A stretch of 64,000 nt of DNA, from assembly GCA_963778845.1 (NCBI GenBank), contig CAVZVW010000007.1, positions 65,158-129,157 on the forward strand, written 5' to 3'. Positions 15,804 to 25,476 of the stretch are shown one piece after another. The position numbers and the translations under genes are program-made. Positions within the stretch are counted from its first letter, which is position 1, and every line of letters begins with the position of its first letter. This DNA is from CAVZVW01 sp963778845 (lineage in GTDB: Bacteria; Actinomycetota; Actinomycetes; Actinomycetales; Kineosporiaceae). The notes beneath the pieces were generated by a model. The model was not told the DNA's origin and searched no databases. It saw nothing but the letters and a program-made list of their open reading frames with translations.

Positions 15804-16655
15804 TCAGCGGGTGAGGCCGTCGGGGCTTCCCCAGTGCGCGGGCGGTTCCAGCCATGCCGGGACCCTCGTACCGGCGTCGCCCGTCGCGGCACCGAGCTGC
15901 TGCTGGGTGAGGAGGAGGCTGAGCGAGAGGTCGGCCCCCCGAAGGTCGGCCCCTCTGAGGTCCGCCCCGATGAGGTCGGCCAGGCTCAGGTCGGCGCCGC
16001 TGAGCTGCGCGCCGATGAGGTACGCACCGCGCAGGTCGGCGCCCCGGAGGTCGACGTCTCGAAGGTCGGCCCCGATGAGATCCTTGGCCCGGTAGTCCCT
16101 GCCGCCGTGGCCCGCCGCGGCCCGCACCTGCGCACTTGCCCGCAGCAGGAGGCCGCTCACTACCTCGCGGTGAGCCGCGACGTCCAGCTCGACCAGCGAC
16201 TCACGCCCCGCGTGCGTGAGCCGCGCCGTCTCGTCGCGGGTGGCGCGAAGTGCGCCGTGCAGCTCGCGGGCCGGCTGCCACGTGAGCGCCTCCGTGAGAT
16301 ACCAGAGCAGCTCGTGCAGCGACCGCATCACGGCGAAGACGGCGAACATCTGCGTCGCGACCTGCGGCGAGTGCCGCCAGTCCTGGTCGCCGAACTTCCG
16401 CGACACCTTCTGGCCCGCGCCGAAGCAGTCGTACGCGGTGCAGCCCGGGAAGCCCCGCGACCTCAGCTGGGCGTGGATGGCGCAGCGGAAGTCGGTCGCG
16501 AGGTGAGGGCAGGGCTGCCCGGCCGGCTTGGTGATCGCGAAGTCGGCGGAGGCCGCCAGGGCCGGTGCGACGCAGCAGAGCCCGAAGCAGCTCTGGCAGT
16601 CCGCCCGCAGGTCCAGCCGGTCGCCGTCCTGGGCGCCCCTGGGGTTCCTGGTCAT
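15804..16655 (-). CDS. Pentapeptide repeat-containing protein with Cys-rich N-terminus
   Basis: 283 residues. The N-terminal ~80 residues are cysteine-rich (DCQSCFGLCC, then C-P-H and C-A-I-H), as in a metal- or Fe-S-binding module. The middle is helical. Residues ~190-260 form a pentapeptide-repeat right-handed helix with A(D/N)LXX repeats (KDLIGADLRDVDLRGADLRG and continuing to ADLRGADLSLSLLL). Such proteins can act as DNA mimics or scaffolds; this Cys-rich plus pentapeptide combination is recurrent in actinobacteria but uncharacterised. Its ATG lies essentially at the stop of the repaired DUF2278 frame, so they are probably coupled. Confidence 0.87.
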   Translation of the reverse strand: MTRNPRGAQDGDRLDLRADCQSCFGLCCVAPALAASADFAITKPAGQPCPHLATDFRCAIHAQLRSRGFPGCTAYDCFGAGQKVSRKFGDQDWRHSPQVATQMFAVFAVMRSLHELLWYLTEALTWQPARELHGALRATRDETARLTHAGRESLVELDVAAHREVVSGLLLRASAQVRAAAGHGGRDYRAKDLIGADLRDVDLRGADLRGAYLIGAQLSGADLSLADLIGADLRGADLRGADLSLSLLLTQQQLGAATGDAGTRVPAWLEPPAHWGSPDGLTR

Positions 16656-17679
16656 CGGTGGAAGCGTACGAACCGCTCCGTCGTGGCGTCGCGGCGCTGT
16701 AGACGACCGCGTCGACCTGCCGGCCGTCGGCGTCGAGCAGCAGCAGGTTGCCGCCCTTGTTGCTCAGCTGCACCCCGGACCCGTCCAGGGCGACGAGCGT
16801 GGAGGCACCCGGCGCGAGGACCGTCGGCCCGAGAACGGTGGTCCGATGGTTCCTGTCGACGAGCCGCCAACCCTCGACCGAGACTGCGGACGTCGCGAGG
16901 CTGCCGAGGACGACCACCTCCTGGCCGGCGTCGTCCCCTGCCGGGTTGAGCAGCGCCCGCTCGAGGTAGACCACGGTGTCGGTCGGCGGGGGTGGCGCCT
17001 GGCCCTGGATGAGGTCCGCGATCGGCCGCGACTGGGCCGTCGGGTCACCGTGGACGTCGGTCGGCACCCGCTGGGTCTGGAAGGCCAGGAACAGTCCCAC
17101 GCACCGGTCGGGGTGAGCCAGCACGAGCCCGCCGTCGTGCAGCGGGCCGTTGTCCGAGGCGTGGGCACCGGCGTTGCCCTGGTTGAGGTGGATGTCGTGC
17201 ACGCCGTGCAGGCCGTCGGTGTTGCCGAAGTCGATGTCGATCGGCTTGTGCAGGTTGCGGTCGAAGCGGACGCCGAACGCGTACACCTCGCCGCCCGCGT
17301 CCCGGCACTGTCGCAGGTGCAGGTCGAGCAGGTCCTGAAGGTCGTCGGCGGCGGCGCTGCCGCTGGCGGGCAGCGCCGTCCCGTTGCTCCAGTCGAACAG
17401 CGGGGCGCGCACATAGTCCAGCGCGCCGGACGGCGAGGGCGCAGCAACGCTGAAGCCGGTGGGCAGGCCGGCAAGGCCGGACAGGATCGGGTGCCCCCGC
17501 ACGGGGTCGACGAGCCAGTAGACGACCTCCGAGCCGGTGTCGGACTGGACGTTCACCGCGATCCGCCACGGCTGTCCCGTGGCGTCGAGCACCCGCACCT
17601 GCAGGTGCGGGGTGGCGTCGCCCTCCTCACGCACCCACCGGTCGAGCCTCCCGCGCAGCACTCCGTAACCCGCCGCCAT
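16652..17679 (-). CDS. DUF2278 (YukJ-like) protein with C-terminal lamin-tail domain; frameshift near its end
   Basis: The N-terminus YGVLRGRLDRWVREEGDATP followed by PHLQVRVLDATG and YWLVDPVRGHP matches DUF2278. The C-terminal ~90 residues look like a lamin-tail/LTD beta domain (VEGWRLVDRNHRTTVLGPTV, NKGGNLLLLDADGRQVDAVV). As read, the frame runs on past the expected end to 16201, inside the pentapeptide gene. If one base is restored near 16690, it ends naturally as A-D-A-T-T-E-R-F-V-R-F-H-R at 16652. The ATG at 17677-17679 follows GGAGGTGG. The function is unknown. A one-base deletion or read error is likely. Confidence 0.75.
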
Positions 17680-17834
17680 GCTGACCACCTCCGTGGGCAA
17701 GAGCGTAGGTGCGACCGCCTGATACGCATCCCGGTCGACGGCCACCTCGAGATCGACGACGTATCACGTCCCGCGGGGGCGCCCTCCTGAGCGACGGGGG
17801 CACACCCGGAACGACACGACCCTGAGGAGCAGCC

Positions 17835-18509
17835 ATGCCGAGATCGCTGGGCGCCTGGTGGATCAGAAGTGGGCTCGACGGACGGCGAATCGAGGCGCAG
17901 GGGTTCGCCTCGACGCTCGCCGGCCTGAGCCAGTTCGACTGGACGCAGGACCACGGGGAGGCCGACGTCCTGCGGCAGGACTTCGCGACGACGACCGGGA
18001 CGACGCAGCGCTCCGACTCGGTCGACGCCCTGCAGATGTCCAGCCACGGCTCGCCGAGCGGCTTCGCGGTGTGGGGTGGCAACGTCACGACCGCTGACGC
18101 CATCGACTTCGGCAAGTTCGACCTCGAGATCTTCGCGACCCACGCGTGCTCGCTGCTCGAGCACACAGCGACCAACTCGGTCGGGCGCTGGATCCCCGCC
18201 TTCGAGCGGCTGCACTACATGCTCGGGTTCCACACCTCGTCGTACTCCGGCGGCGGGCAGAACGCCCGTGGCACGTGGTTCGCCCTGTACTCCGCATGGC
18301 TGTACTACGTGTTCTTCGGCTGGTGGGACATGCCCGTGCGCGAGGCCTGGGCCGAGGCCAACGAGATCGTCGAGGGCTCCGACGTGCAGTGGGCCTACCT
18401 GCGGGCCGAGAGCGAGTCGGCTCCCACCTACCAGGAGCGTCTGCGCGAGCCCGAGCCCGCGGACCCCACCGGCACCCGGTCCTTCTGGACCGCACGCGGC
18501 ACCTGCTGA
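17835..18509 (+). CDS. DUF6345 domain-containing protein (possible clan CD-like cysteine peptidase)
   Basis: 224 residues, with RBS GAGGAGC before the ATG. The sequence contains SSHGSPSGF (His71-Gly72) and, ~30 residues later after a hydrophobic strand FDLEIF, ATHACSLL (Cys105). A His-Gly followed by Ala-Cys, each after a hydrophobic strand, is the dyad layout of clan CD peptidases (caspase, gingipain, legumain). I recognise the family as DUF6345, which has no established function; peptidase activity is inference. No signal peptide is seen. The next gene begins 13 bp downstream, so they form a two-gene unit, divergent from the DUF2278/pentapeptide pair. Confidence 0.75.
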   Translation: MPRSLGAWWIRSGLDGRRIEAQGFASTLAGLSQFDWTQDHGEADVLRQDFATTTGTTQRSDSVDALQMSSHGSPSGFAVWGGNVTTADAIDFGKFDLEIFATHACSLLEHTATNSVGRWIPAFERLHYMLGFHTSSYSGGGQNARGTWFALYSAWLYYVFFGWWDMPVREAWAEANEIVEGSDVQWAYLRAESESAPTYQERLREPEPADPTGTRSFWTARGTC

Positions 18510-18521
18510 GAGAGGAACCTG

Positions 18522-19499
18522 ATGACGCTCACATTCAAGGAGCTCGAGTTCCGCACCGAGGTCCCCGAGGTCCCCCGCTCGCTGCCGCTGCCTCAGGTGG
18601 TGGCCCAGTGCGCGCCCGAACGCACCGAGTGCATGCGCGCCCTGGGCGACATGCTCGGCCTGTCCGAGCTGCTCGAGGTCGAGCTTCCCTTCGGTCACGC
18701 CCTCGCAGGTGAAGCCGGGCAGGTCGAGTTCTTCGCCGCCAGCGGAGCCGTCCGCGGCCGCAACACCAAGCTCATCACCAGCTTCGCCGACGAGCGACGT
18801 GACTGGGCCGGCGCCTACCGCACCGACTCACCTGCTGGACCCGAGTGGACGCTCGAGCCGGACATGGGCAAGAGGCTGCAGGGGTATGCCGCCGACATCC
18901 TCGGCCGCGCAGGGCTCCTGGGGGACGGCGACCGGCAGAGCATGGACCTCACGCTCGGCCAGTGGGCGCGCCTCGACGAGGACGGCGCCGAGGTCGACAG
19001 CGGTCCAGGGCGCGCGACCGTGCGGGTCTCGTACTCCCACGACGGGCTGCCCTTCATCGGCCCCGGCGCGAAGACGCTCGCGCACTTCGACCCGGTCGAC
19101 GGGCAGCCGACGCTCGCCCGGCTCTTCCACGTGCACCGCGACGTCGGCGAGGTGCGCTCGGTCGAGGTCGCCGGCACCGAGGCGGCCTTCGCCGGCCTGT
19201 TGTCCGACCCGCTGTTGGTGGCCAACGTCCGCCGGCACGCGAAGGTCGCCATCACCTCGGCCAAGCTGGGCCTGCTCGCCCTCCCCGCCGACGTCCCGCA
19301 GCGGTTCGCCCTGCCGGCGCTGGCCGTCGAGGGCGTGATCGAAGGTCTGCAGGATCGCGTCTCCGGGCCCTACGAGCTCCGCTTCGGCCGGTACATCCAG
19401 GTCGCGGCGTCGGATGCGGTTCGCGCGGCGGGGGTGGTCGTGACCGAGCCGGTCTTCCCCGGCCGCGTCGTCCGCCGTCGCAGCAGCGACGGGGAGTGA
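18522..19499 (+). CDS. Hypothetical protein encoded with the DUF6345 protein
   Basis: 325 residues, unrecognised. No signal peptide or membrane helix is seen. The N-terminal ~90 residues contain three acidic/hydrophobic strands and a Cys pair (VAQCAPERTECM). The centre has a Gly/Asp-rich beta-like stretch (VRVSYSHDGLPFIGPGAKTL). The C-terminal half has alternating hydrophobic strands ending in a basic tail. Spacing of 13 bp and an AGAGAGGAACC ribosome-binding site show tight coupling to the DUF6345 gene. It could be a substrate, inhibitor or partner of the putative peptidase; this rests on context only. Confidence 0.7.
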   Translation: MTLTFKELEFRTEVPEVPRSLPLPQVVAQCAPERTECMRALGDMLGLSELLEVELPFGHALAGEAGQVEFFAASGAVRGRNTKLITSFADERRDWAGAYRTDSPAGPEWTLEPDMGKRLQGYAADILGRAGLLGDGDRQSMDLTLGQWARLDEDGAEVDSGPGRATVRVSYSHDGLPFIGPGAKTLAHFDPVDGQPTLARLFHVHRDVGEVRSVEVAGTEAAFAGLLSDPLLVANVRRHAKVAITSAKLGLLALPADVPQRFALPALAVEGVIEGLQDRVSGPYELRFGRYIQVAASDAVRAAGVVVTEPVFPGRVVRRRSSDGE

Positions 19500-19541
19500 G
19501 CGCGGGACGGCGCACAGCCGCCGGTCAGCGCGCAGGCGCCG

Positions 19542-19970
19542 TCAGCGCGTCCGGCGAAGCCACCACAGGCCGACGAAGGGCAGCACGAGCGGCACGAACC
19601 CGTAACCGCTGCCGAAGCCTGTCCATACCGTGGCGTGCGGGAAGGCGCTCGAGAACAGCTTGCTGGCCGCGCCGACCACCAGCACGCCGACGAGCTCGAT
19701 GCTGATCGCGACGGTGGCGACGCGGCGCGAGGTCGCGTCGCCGCGGGCCAGCGACACGGTGGCCACGATGTACACGACCGCAGCGAACGCGGAGAGCAGG
19801 TAGGCCAGCGGAGCCTCGCCGAGCTTCGTCGCGATCTGGACCACTGAACGGGCGGTCGCCGCCAGGGCGAAGATGCTGTAGACGGCGACCAGCACCCGCC
19901 CGAAGCCGCGGCCGGTCGGGCGTGGGCCTGAGCCCTCGGCGGGGTCGGCCACGGGGGTGGGCTCAGCCAA
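19542..19970 (-). CDS. Hypothetical integral membrane protein
   Basis: 142 residues, beginning with a Pro-rich cytoplasmic head, then four hydrophobic helices (VLVAVYSIFALAATARSVVQ, PLAYLLSAFAAVVYIVATVS, VATVAISIELVGVLVVGAAS, and FVPLVLPFVGLWWL) and a short RRTR end. The family resembles small four-helix actinobacterial membrane proteins of unknown function. The likely start is TTG at 19968-19970, which overlaps the 3' end of the upstream gene by eight bases, so translation is coupled. Confidence 0.78.
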   Translation of the reverse strand: MAEPTPVADPAEGSGPRPTGRGFGRVLVAVYSIFALAATARSVVQIATKLGEAPLAYLLSAFAAVVYIVATVSLARGDATSRRVATVAISIELVGVLVVGAASKLFSSAFPHATVWTGFGSGYGFVPLVLPFVGLWWLRRTR

Positions 19971-20328
19971 CGGGACCAGCCCAGACCTGTTGCACGCGCA
20001 GGACCATCACGGGGGTGATGAGGAAGGCCACGAAGAGGACGGCCGTTCCCGAGCGGCTCTTCTCCCCCAGAGCCCACGCCGCTGCCCCCGGTGGGATGAC
20101 CGCGGTGGCGAGCAGGTAGCCGACGAACTCGGCGCGGGCGAACTCGTGGCTGGTCTGCGTCATCGCCACGATGCCACCCACCAGGAAGCCGAGGAGCATC
20201 AGCTCGAGCACCGCACCGCCGACGAGCAACGGCAGGCGCGGCTGCCGGTTCGCCAGGAGGAGCACGAGCGCCCAGGCCGCCAGCACGAGGGCGACGACGA
20301 TGATCGCCGTCGCGTAGGGACCCTTCAC
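19963..20328 (-). CDS. Hypothetical integral membrane protein
   Basis: 121 residues read from GTG at 20326-20328: a first helix IIVVALVLAAWALVLLLA, then LPLLVGGAVLELMLLGFLVG, then FVGYLLATAVIPPGAAAWAL and AVLFVAFLITPVMVLRVQQV. The four-helix layout parallels the neighbouring gene, and the two probably act together. A longer frame extends to 21624 but runs antisense through the phospholipase gene and is rejected. The 120-bp gap to the divergent phospholipase gene should hold both promoters. Confidence 0.75.
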   Translation of the reverse strand: MKGPYATAIIVVALVLAAWALVLLLANRQPRLPLLVGGAVLELMLLGFLVGGIVAMTQTSHEFARAEFVGYLLATAVIPPGAAAWALGEKSRSGTAVLFVAFLITPVMVLRVQQVWAGPVG

Positions 20329-20449
20329 GGCCGCGATTGTCGCACCCAGGCCCCGAATCACCGAACGCTGCTCGGGGTTCACCGAGCCAGTGCCCGCCCG
20401 ATGGCACACTGGCGCGAGTCGATGCCGTCGGCCCGACGGGAGGCGTGCC

Positions 20450-21747
20450 GTGGACGCAGGCGAACGCGGCGAGCTCAGCCGCCGGTCGTGGCTGAAGCAG
20501 GCGGCCGTGATGGCCCTGGGTGCGCCCCTCGCGTCGTCCCTCGGCGGGTGCAGCCGAGGGCGGGCGGCGGGTGCGCGCCGTCCCACGCCGTCCCCGTCCC
20601 CGTCCTTGCCCCGTCCCTGTCCCCGCCCTTGTCCCCGTCGCCGACAGGTCCCCCTGCACTGGACCACGTCGTGATCTGCCTGCAGGAGAACCGCTCGTTC
20701 GACCACTACTTCGGCTCCGCCCCGTTCGTGGGTCACTGGGGTATCCCGGCAGGCTGGTCGGTACCCGACGGCGGCGGGGGGCGCCTGGCCCCCTACCACT
20801 TCACCTCGCGGACGACGCCGGACATCCCGCACGACTGGGCGTCGATGCACGCCAGCTCCCATGGCGGGGCGATGGACGGGTTCGCCGTCACCGGTGGCGC
20901 GGGCACCATGGGCTTCTACGCCGAGGCGGACCTCGGCTACTACTACCAGCTGGCGCGCGAGTTCACCTTGTGCGCGAACTACTTCTGCTCCAGCGACGCC
21001 CCCACCTTCCCGAACAGGCTCTACGCCCTGGCCGGCACGTCGGGGGGCTTGACGAACAACAACCTCACGACGAAGGGCCGGCTCGACTACCCGACCGTCC
21101 TCGACCTCCTGGAGGGTCACGGGATCTCCTGGAAGATCTACAACGTCGACTTCGAGCCGGTCGAGTCCGGTAACAGCGACAACGTGGCGCAGTTCTTCGC
21201 CCGCTGGCAGGACGACAAGCGCGTGCTGGCGACGAAGCAGGACTACCTCAGCGACTGCGCGGCGGGCACCCTGCCACACGTGTCGTGGATCATCCCTGAC
21301 TTCGCGAAGGGCTGGGACGAGCACCCTCCCGCCGACGTCGCGGTCGGCATGCGGCTGATGCGCGAGCTGATCACGGCCTTGCAGGGGTCCCGCCTGTGGG
21401 AGCGCAGCGCCTACCTGTTGAGCTACGACGAGAGCGGCGGCTTCTTCGACCACGTGCCGCCGCCGCGCCTGGACGCCTACGGGCTGGGGCCGCGAGTGCC
21501 GACGCTCGTCGTGTCGCCCTGGGCCAAGAAGGGCTTCATCTCCGGTCGGCTCGCCGAGCATGCCTCGATGCTCAAGCTCATCGAACGGCTCTTCGACCTG
21601 CCGACGCTCGCCTCGCTGAACCACCGGTTCGACCAGACCACGCCCGGGGCCGACAACGACGCGGCGGACGGCGCCCCCACCGGGCCGCCGGCCCCGCCCC
21701 GGGACGGGCTGGCCGAGATCAGCGACCTGGCTGACTGCTTCGGGTGA
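20450..21747 (+). CDS. Phospholipase C-like phosphoesterase, Tat-exported lipoprotein (frameshift after the signal)
   Basis: The catalytic region is intact: VVICLQENRSFDHYFGS (metal/phosphate site of the bacterial PLC/acid phosphatase family), FYAEADLGYYYQLAREFTLC, DAPTFPNRLYALAGTSGG, SYDESGGFFDHVPPP and RVPTLVVSPWAKKG. Upstream, in another frame, GTG at 20450 (RBS GGGAGG) opens a Tat signal LSRRSWLKQAAVMALGAP with lipobox L-G-G-C-S. The two parts are joined only if one base is gained between about 20600 and 20650, in a C-rich P/S/R linker. It hydrolyses phospho(lipid) esters outside the cell (family knowledge). The frame break may be slippage or a read error. Confidence 0.8.
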
Positions 21748-21820
21748 GGCCGGGGGCTGCTTCGGGTGGGCCCGGGGCTGCTTCGGGTGAGGCCGGGGGC
21801 TGCCTCGGGTGGGCCCGGCT
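21735..21820. repeat. 43-bp unit in two tandem copies (four 21/22-bp half-units) across the PLC stop
   Basis: Half-units beginning CTGCTTCGGGTG alternate between 22 and 21 bp (21735, 21757, 21778, 21800), giving a 43-bp higher-order repeat. The first half-unit encodes the last residues (C-F-G) and the TGA of the phospholipase gene. Confidence 0.8.
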
Positions 21821-21948
21821 TGACAGGTCGACCCCGAGGCGGTGGTCTACAGCCACGCAACGCCGTCGCCGAGTGAGGCGCCGCGTCGCCTGCGCGTGAT
21901 CGCCTCGGGAGGCGCGCCGGTGTGGACCATCACTCGCGGAGGGCCGCC

Positions 21949-24900
21949 ATGCGTCCTGTCTCCCCCCGTCTCCGGGTGTCCGCAGCCGCCTCAGTCGTCG
22001 CCGGCATGGCGCTCGCCGGAACAGTCGTCGCGTCCCCCGCCCAAGGTGCCACCGCCGCGCCCGGCGCCCCCGGGGCGATGTCCCACTTCGACCTCGCCCG
22101 CAAGGACTGCCTCGGCACGGCGCGCAACACCACGTCGAAGGTCTGGTTCACGGTGGCCGGCGGCGTGCTGTCCGACGTCTACTACCCGACGATCGACACC
22201 ACCAACGTCGAGACGTTGCAGCTCGTCGTGACCGACGGCTGCGACGTTCACCGACCTGCAGACCCGGGACATGACCTACACCGTGAGCGCCCTCGACGGC
22301 TCTGGCATGTCGTGCCGTGTCACGTCGCGGGCCAAGAGCGGCCGTTACACGCTCACCACCGACTACGTGACCGACCCGCGCCGCGACAGCGTGGTCATGC
22401 GCACCACCCTGACCCCGGCCCACAACAGCGCCGACCTCAAGGTCTACGTCCGCTTCGACGCCACCGTCAACGGCAACGGCGGCGGTGGTGACCCACCGTC
22501 GCCAACGCCGGTGCGGACGACGCGGTCATCGACACCTCGACCGGCTGCCCGCGTGCCGGTCTCGCTCGACACGAACACCGCCACGATCGCGGCGAACCGC
22601 GACTACGCGACGCCGGTCTACGCCGCCCTGCGCGCGAACCGCCCGTTCCGCACGGTGTCGAGCGGGTACGCGGGCACCGCGAGCGACGGCCTCGCCCAGC
22701 TGGACGCCGACCACCGGCTGGCCACGACCTACGACACGGCCACGGTCGGCAACGTCGTGCAGACCGCCCAGCTCGACCTGCGCGGCGGCCGCTCGGCGAC
22801 GCTCGCGCTCGGCTTCGGCGACCACGCAGGCCGCCGCCGTCGCCACGGCGGGGGCCAGCGCGGGGGCCGACTTCGGCGACACCCTGCAGTCCTACCAGCG
22901 GGGTTGGGCCGCCTACGACGCCGGCCTGAAGCCTGCCGGCCAGCGGGCCCGGCCTGACTGCGGCACAACGAGCACGCCTGGCCAGCGCCTACTACCTGTC
23001 CGCGAACGTGCTCAAGGCCAGCGAGGACAAGACCTTCCCCGGCGCGATCGTCGCCTCGCTCGCCAGCCCGTGGGGTCAGGCCGTCGCGCCGGCGACCCGG
23101 CGCTGACCTACTTCGGCTCCTATCGGGAGGTGTTCGCCCGCGACCTCTACGAGACGTTCACCGGGCTGGTCGCCTCCGGTGACATCGCGACCGCCCGCGA
23201 CACGGTGCGCTTCCTCTTCGAGCGCCAGCAGCAGGCGGACGGGTCGATGCCGCGCAACAGCCTCGTCAACGGCAAGACCGCGCCGGACTCCTTCGGGGTG
23301 CAGCTCGACGAGGTGGCCTACCCGATCCTCATGGCGCGCACCGTCGGCCTGACCGACAGCGCGTTCTACACGGCGCACATCAAGCGGGCCGCCGACTTCG
23401 TCGTCGCGCACGGCCCGTCGTTCGGCTCCGAGCGCTGGGAGGAGCAGAGCGGCTACTCACCCTCGACCATCGCCGCCGAGATCGCCGGGTCTGGCGGCTG
23501 CCGGGTGCGATCGCCCAGCACGACGGGGACGCCGCCGGCGCGCGGATCTACCGGGCGACGGCCGACCACTACCAGCGCATGATCAAGGCCTGGACGCTGA
23601 CGACGAACGGTCCGCTGAGCAGCTCGCCCGTACTTCATCCGCCTGTCGAAGACCGGCGACCCGAACGCGGCGATCACCTACAACCTCGGCAACGGCGGGC
23701 CGACCGCCGACCAGCGTGACGGTCGTCGACCAGGGCTTCCTCGAGCTACCCGCGCCTGGGCATCCTGCACAGCGACGACCCGGACGTCGCGCGCTCCCTC
23801 GCCGTCGTCGACCAGGTGATCAGGCGGACGACGAGCACCGGGGTCGGGTTCTACCGGTACGGGACCTCGACGCCGGGCACCGAGGACGGCTACGGCGACT
23901 GCAACACCGGCGACGCGACGAGCTGCACCGTGCAGGGCAAGCCGTGGGCGGGGGTGTGCCTGGCGCAGGGGCAGAACCAGGGCTCCGGCCACCTGTGGCC
24001 CGCGCTGGCCGGCGAGCGCGGAGAGCACGCGGTGGCCACCGGCGACCGAGCCGGTGCTCTGGCGCTGTGGGGCGGGATGGCCAGTACCGGTTCCGGGGTC
24101 GGACTGATCCCCGAGCAGGTGTGGGAGGACGACGCCCTGGCGGCCTCGCCGTTCGGGACGGCGCCGGAGTGCGCCTCGATCGGCTTCGAGAACGGCAAGG
24201 CCGTGGGCAGCGCGTCACCGCTGACCTGGTCGGCCGCGCAGTTCGTGCGGCTGTCCGCGGACATCCGCGCGGGCCGGGTCACCGAGCGGCCGCGCGACAC
24301 CACAGCAGCGCTACATCACGCACACCCAGGCCGGGACGACGATCACCCTGGTCACGCCGGCGAACAACAGCGTGGTCGGCGCCACCACGACGGTCAGCGG
24401 GACCACGGATCCCGGCGCCACGGTCGATGTCACCGCGATCAACGTCGATGGGACCGGCGCCTCCACCTCGGTGACGACCGCGGCCGCATCGGACGGCACG
24501 TTCTCCGTCGAGCTTCCGGTGCCGCCCGGTACGGCCTCGGTGACCGCCGTGGCCACCGCGCCGGGCGGCGCCACCGCGTTCACCCAGCGGACCGTGGTGC
24601 GCGACGTGCCTCCGGGAACGCTGCTCTTCGAGGCCGCCGACCCGTCCGGCGACGACAACGGCCCGGGCACCTACGCCTACCCGACATCGAACAACTTCCA
24701 GCCGGGCGCCTACGACCTGCAGGCCTTCCAGGTCTACGACAGCGGGCCGGACTCGGTCACCTTCCGGGTGCAGGACGGCCGACCTCACGCTCGACGTTCG
24801 GCAGCCCCCTCGGCGCCCAGCTGGTCGACGTCTACGTCCACAACCCGGCCGGGGGCGCGACGTCCACCGCGGCGTCGTTCCCGCAGCGCAACTACACCAT

Positions 24901-25332
24901 CGCCGCCGGCTCGGCCTGGAACCGGCTGATCGAGGTGCAGGGCTTCGGGCAGCGCTTCATCGACGGCGCCGGGAGCACGGTGGGCACGGTGCAGATCGGC
25001 GCCAACGCGATCACCCGGTACATCACGTTCACGGTGTCCAAGACGGCGCTCGGGCGGCACACCCGCCAGCGGCTGGTCGTTCGCCGTCGTGCTCACCGGC
25101 CAGGACGGCTTCTCAGCCCGACCAGGCGCGCGGGTTCCAGACGACGGCGCAGGACTTCCAGTTCGGCGTGTGCACGGCGGCTGCGGCCGCCGCCGCCAAC
25201 CCGATCTGCGCCGTCGACCCGACCACCGTGCCGAAGGCGATGGACGTGATCACCCCAGCGGGGGTCTCCCAGGCCACCGAGCTGGACCCGACGCTCGGGC
25301 CGGTCGTCATCCAGGGGGTGGTGGTGCCGTAA
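21949..25332 (+). pseudogene. GH15 glucoamylase/glucodextranase-like gene with many frame breaks
   Basis: An ATG at 21949 (RBS GCGGAGGG) opens a signal peptide (MRPVSPRLRVSAAASVVAGM). Similarity then continues to the TAA at 25330-25332 but jumps frame about ten times. Landmarks in order: FDLARKDCLGTARNTTSKVW, VYYPTIDTTNVETLQLVVTD, a YFGSYREVFARDLYETF segment, the GH15 acid/base region GLIPEQVWEDD, GKAVGSASPLTWSAAQFVRL, then glucodextranase-like C-terminal beta domains (TTVSGTTDPGATVDVTAINV; LLFEAADPSGDDNGPGTYAY). An intact version would hydrolyse alpha-glucans outside the cell. As written it cannot be translated in one piece; decay and local sequence error are both possible. Confidence 0.8.
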
Positions 25333-25358
25333 CCGGCTCGGCGGCGCTGCCGCTGCGC

Positions 25359-25394
25359 GATGCTTTGCTCTGCACGCGTATCCGCAACGGCCCG
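25359..25394 (+). repeat. 36-bp dispersed repeat, copy A
   Basis: Begins GATGCTTTGCTCTGCACGCG and continues to CCCG at 25394. It matches the reverse complement of 27406-27441 at 32 of 36 positions. It sits between the GH15 end and the terminator hairpin. Confidence 0.75.
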
Positions 25395-25413
25395 GGCGGA
25401 TGTCCACCCGGGC
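25390..25413. terminator. Bidirectional terminator between GH15 and methyltransferase genes
   Basis: GCCCGGGCGGA-TG-TCCACCCGGGC is an 11-bp stem with one mismatch and a two-base nominal loop, between the convergent genes ending at 25332 and 25467. Confidence 0.6.
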
Positions 25414-25430
25414 CATTGCGGGTAGGCAGC

Positions 25431-25476
25431 GGTGTCTACCGCCTCAGCCGCGCGGTGTCTACCGCCTCAGCCGCGT
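25431..25476. repeat. 23-bp tandem duplication covering the methyltransferase stop
   Basis: Positions 25431-25453 and 25454-25476 are identical except for the last base (unit starts GGTGTCTACCGCCTCAGC). The methyltransferase stop (25467-25469 on the minus strand) is in the second copy. Confidence 0.85.
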
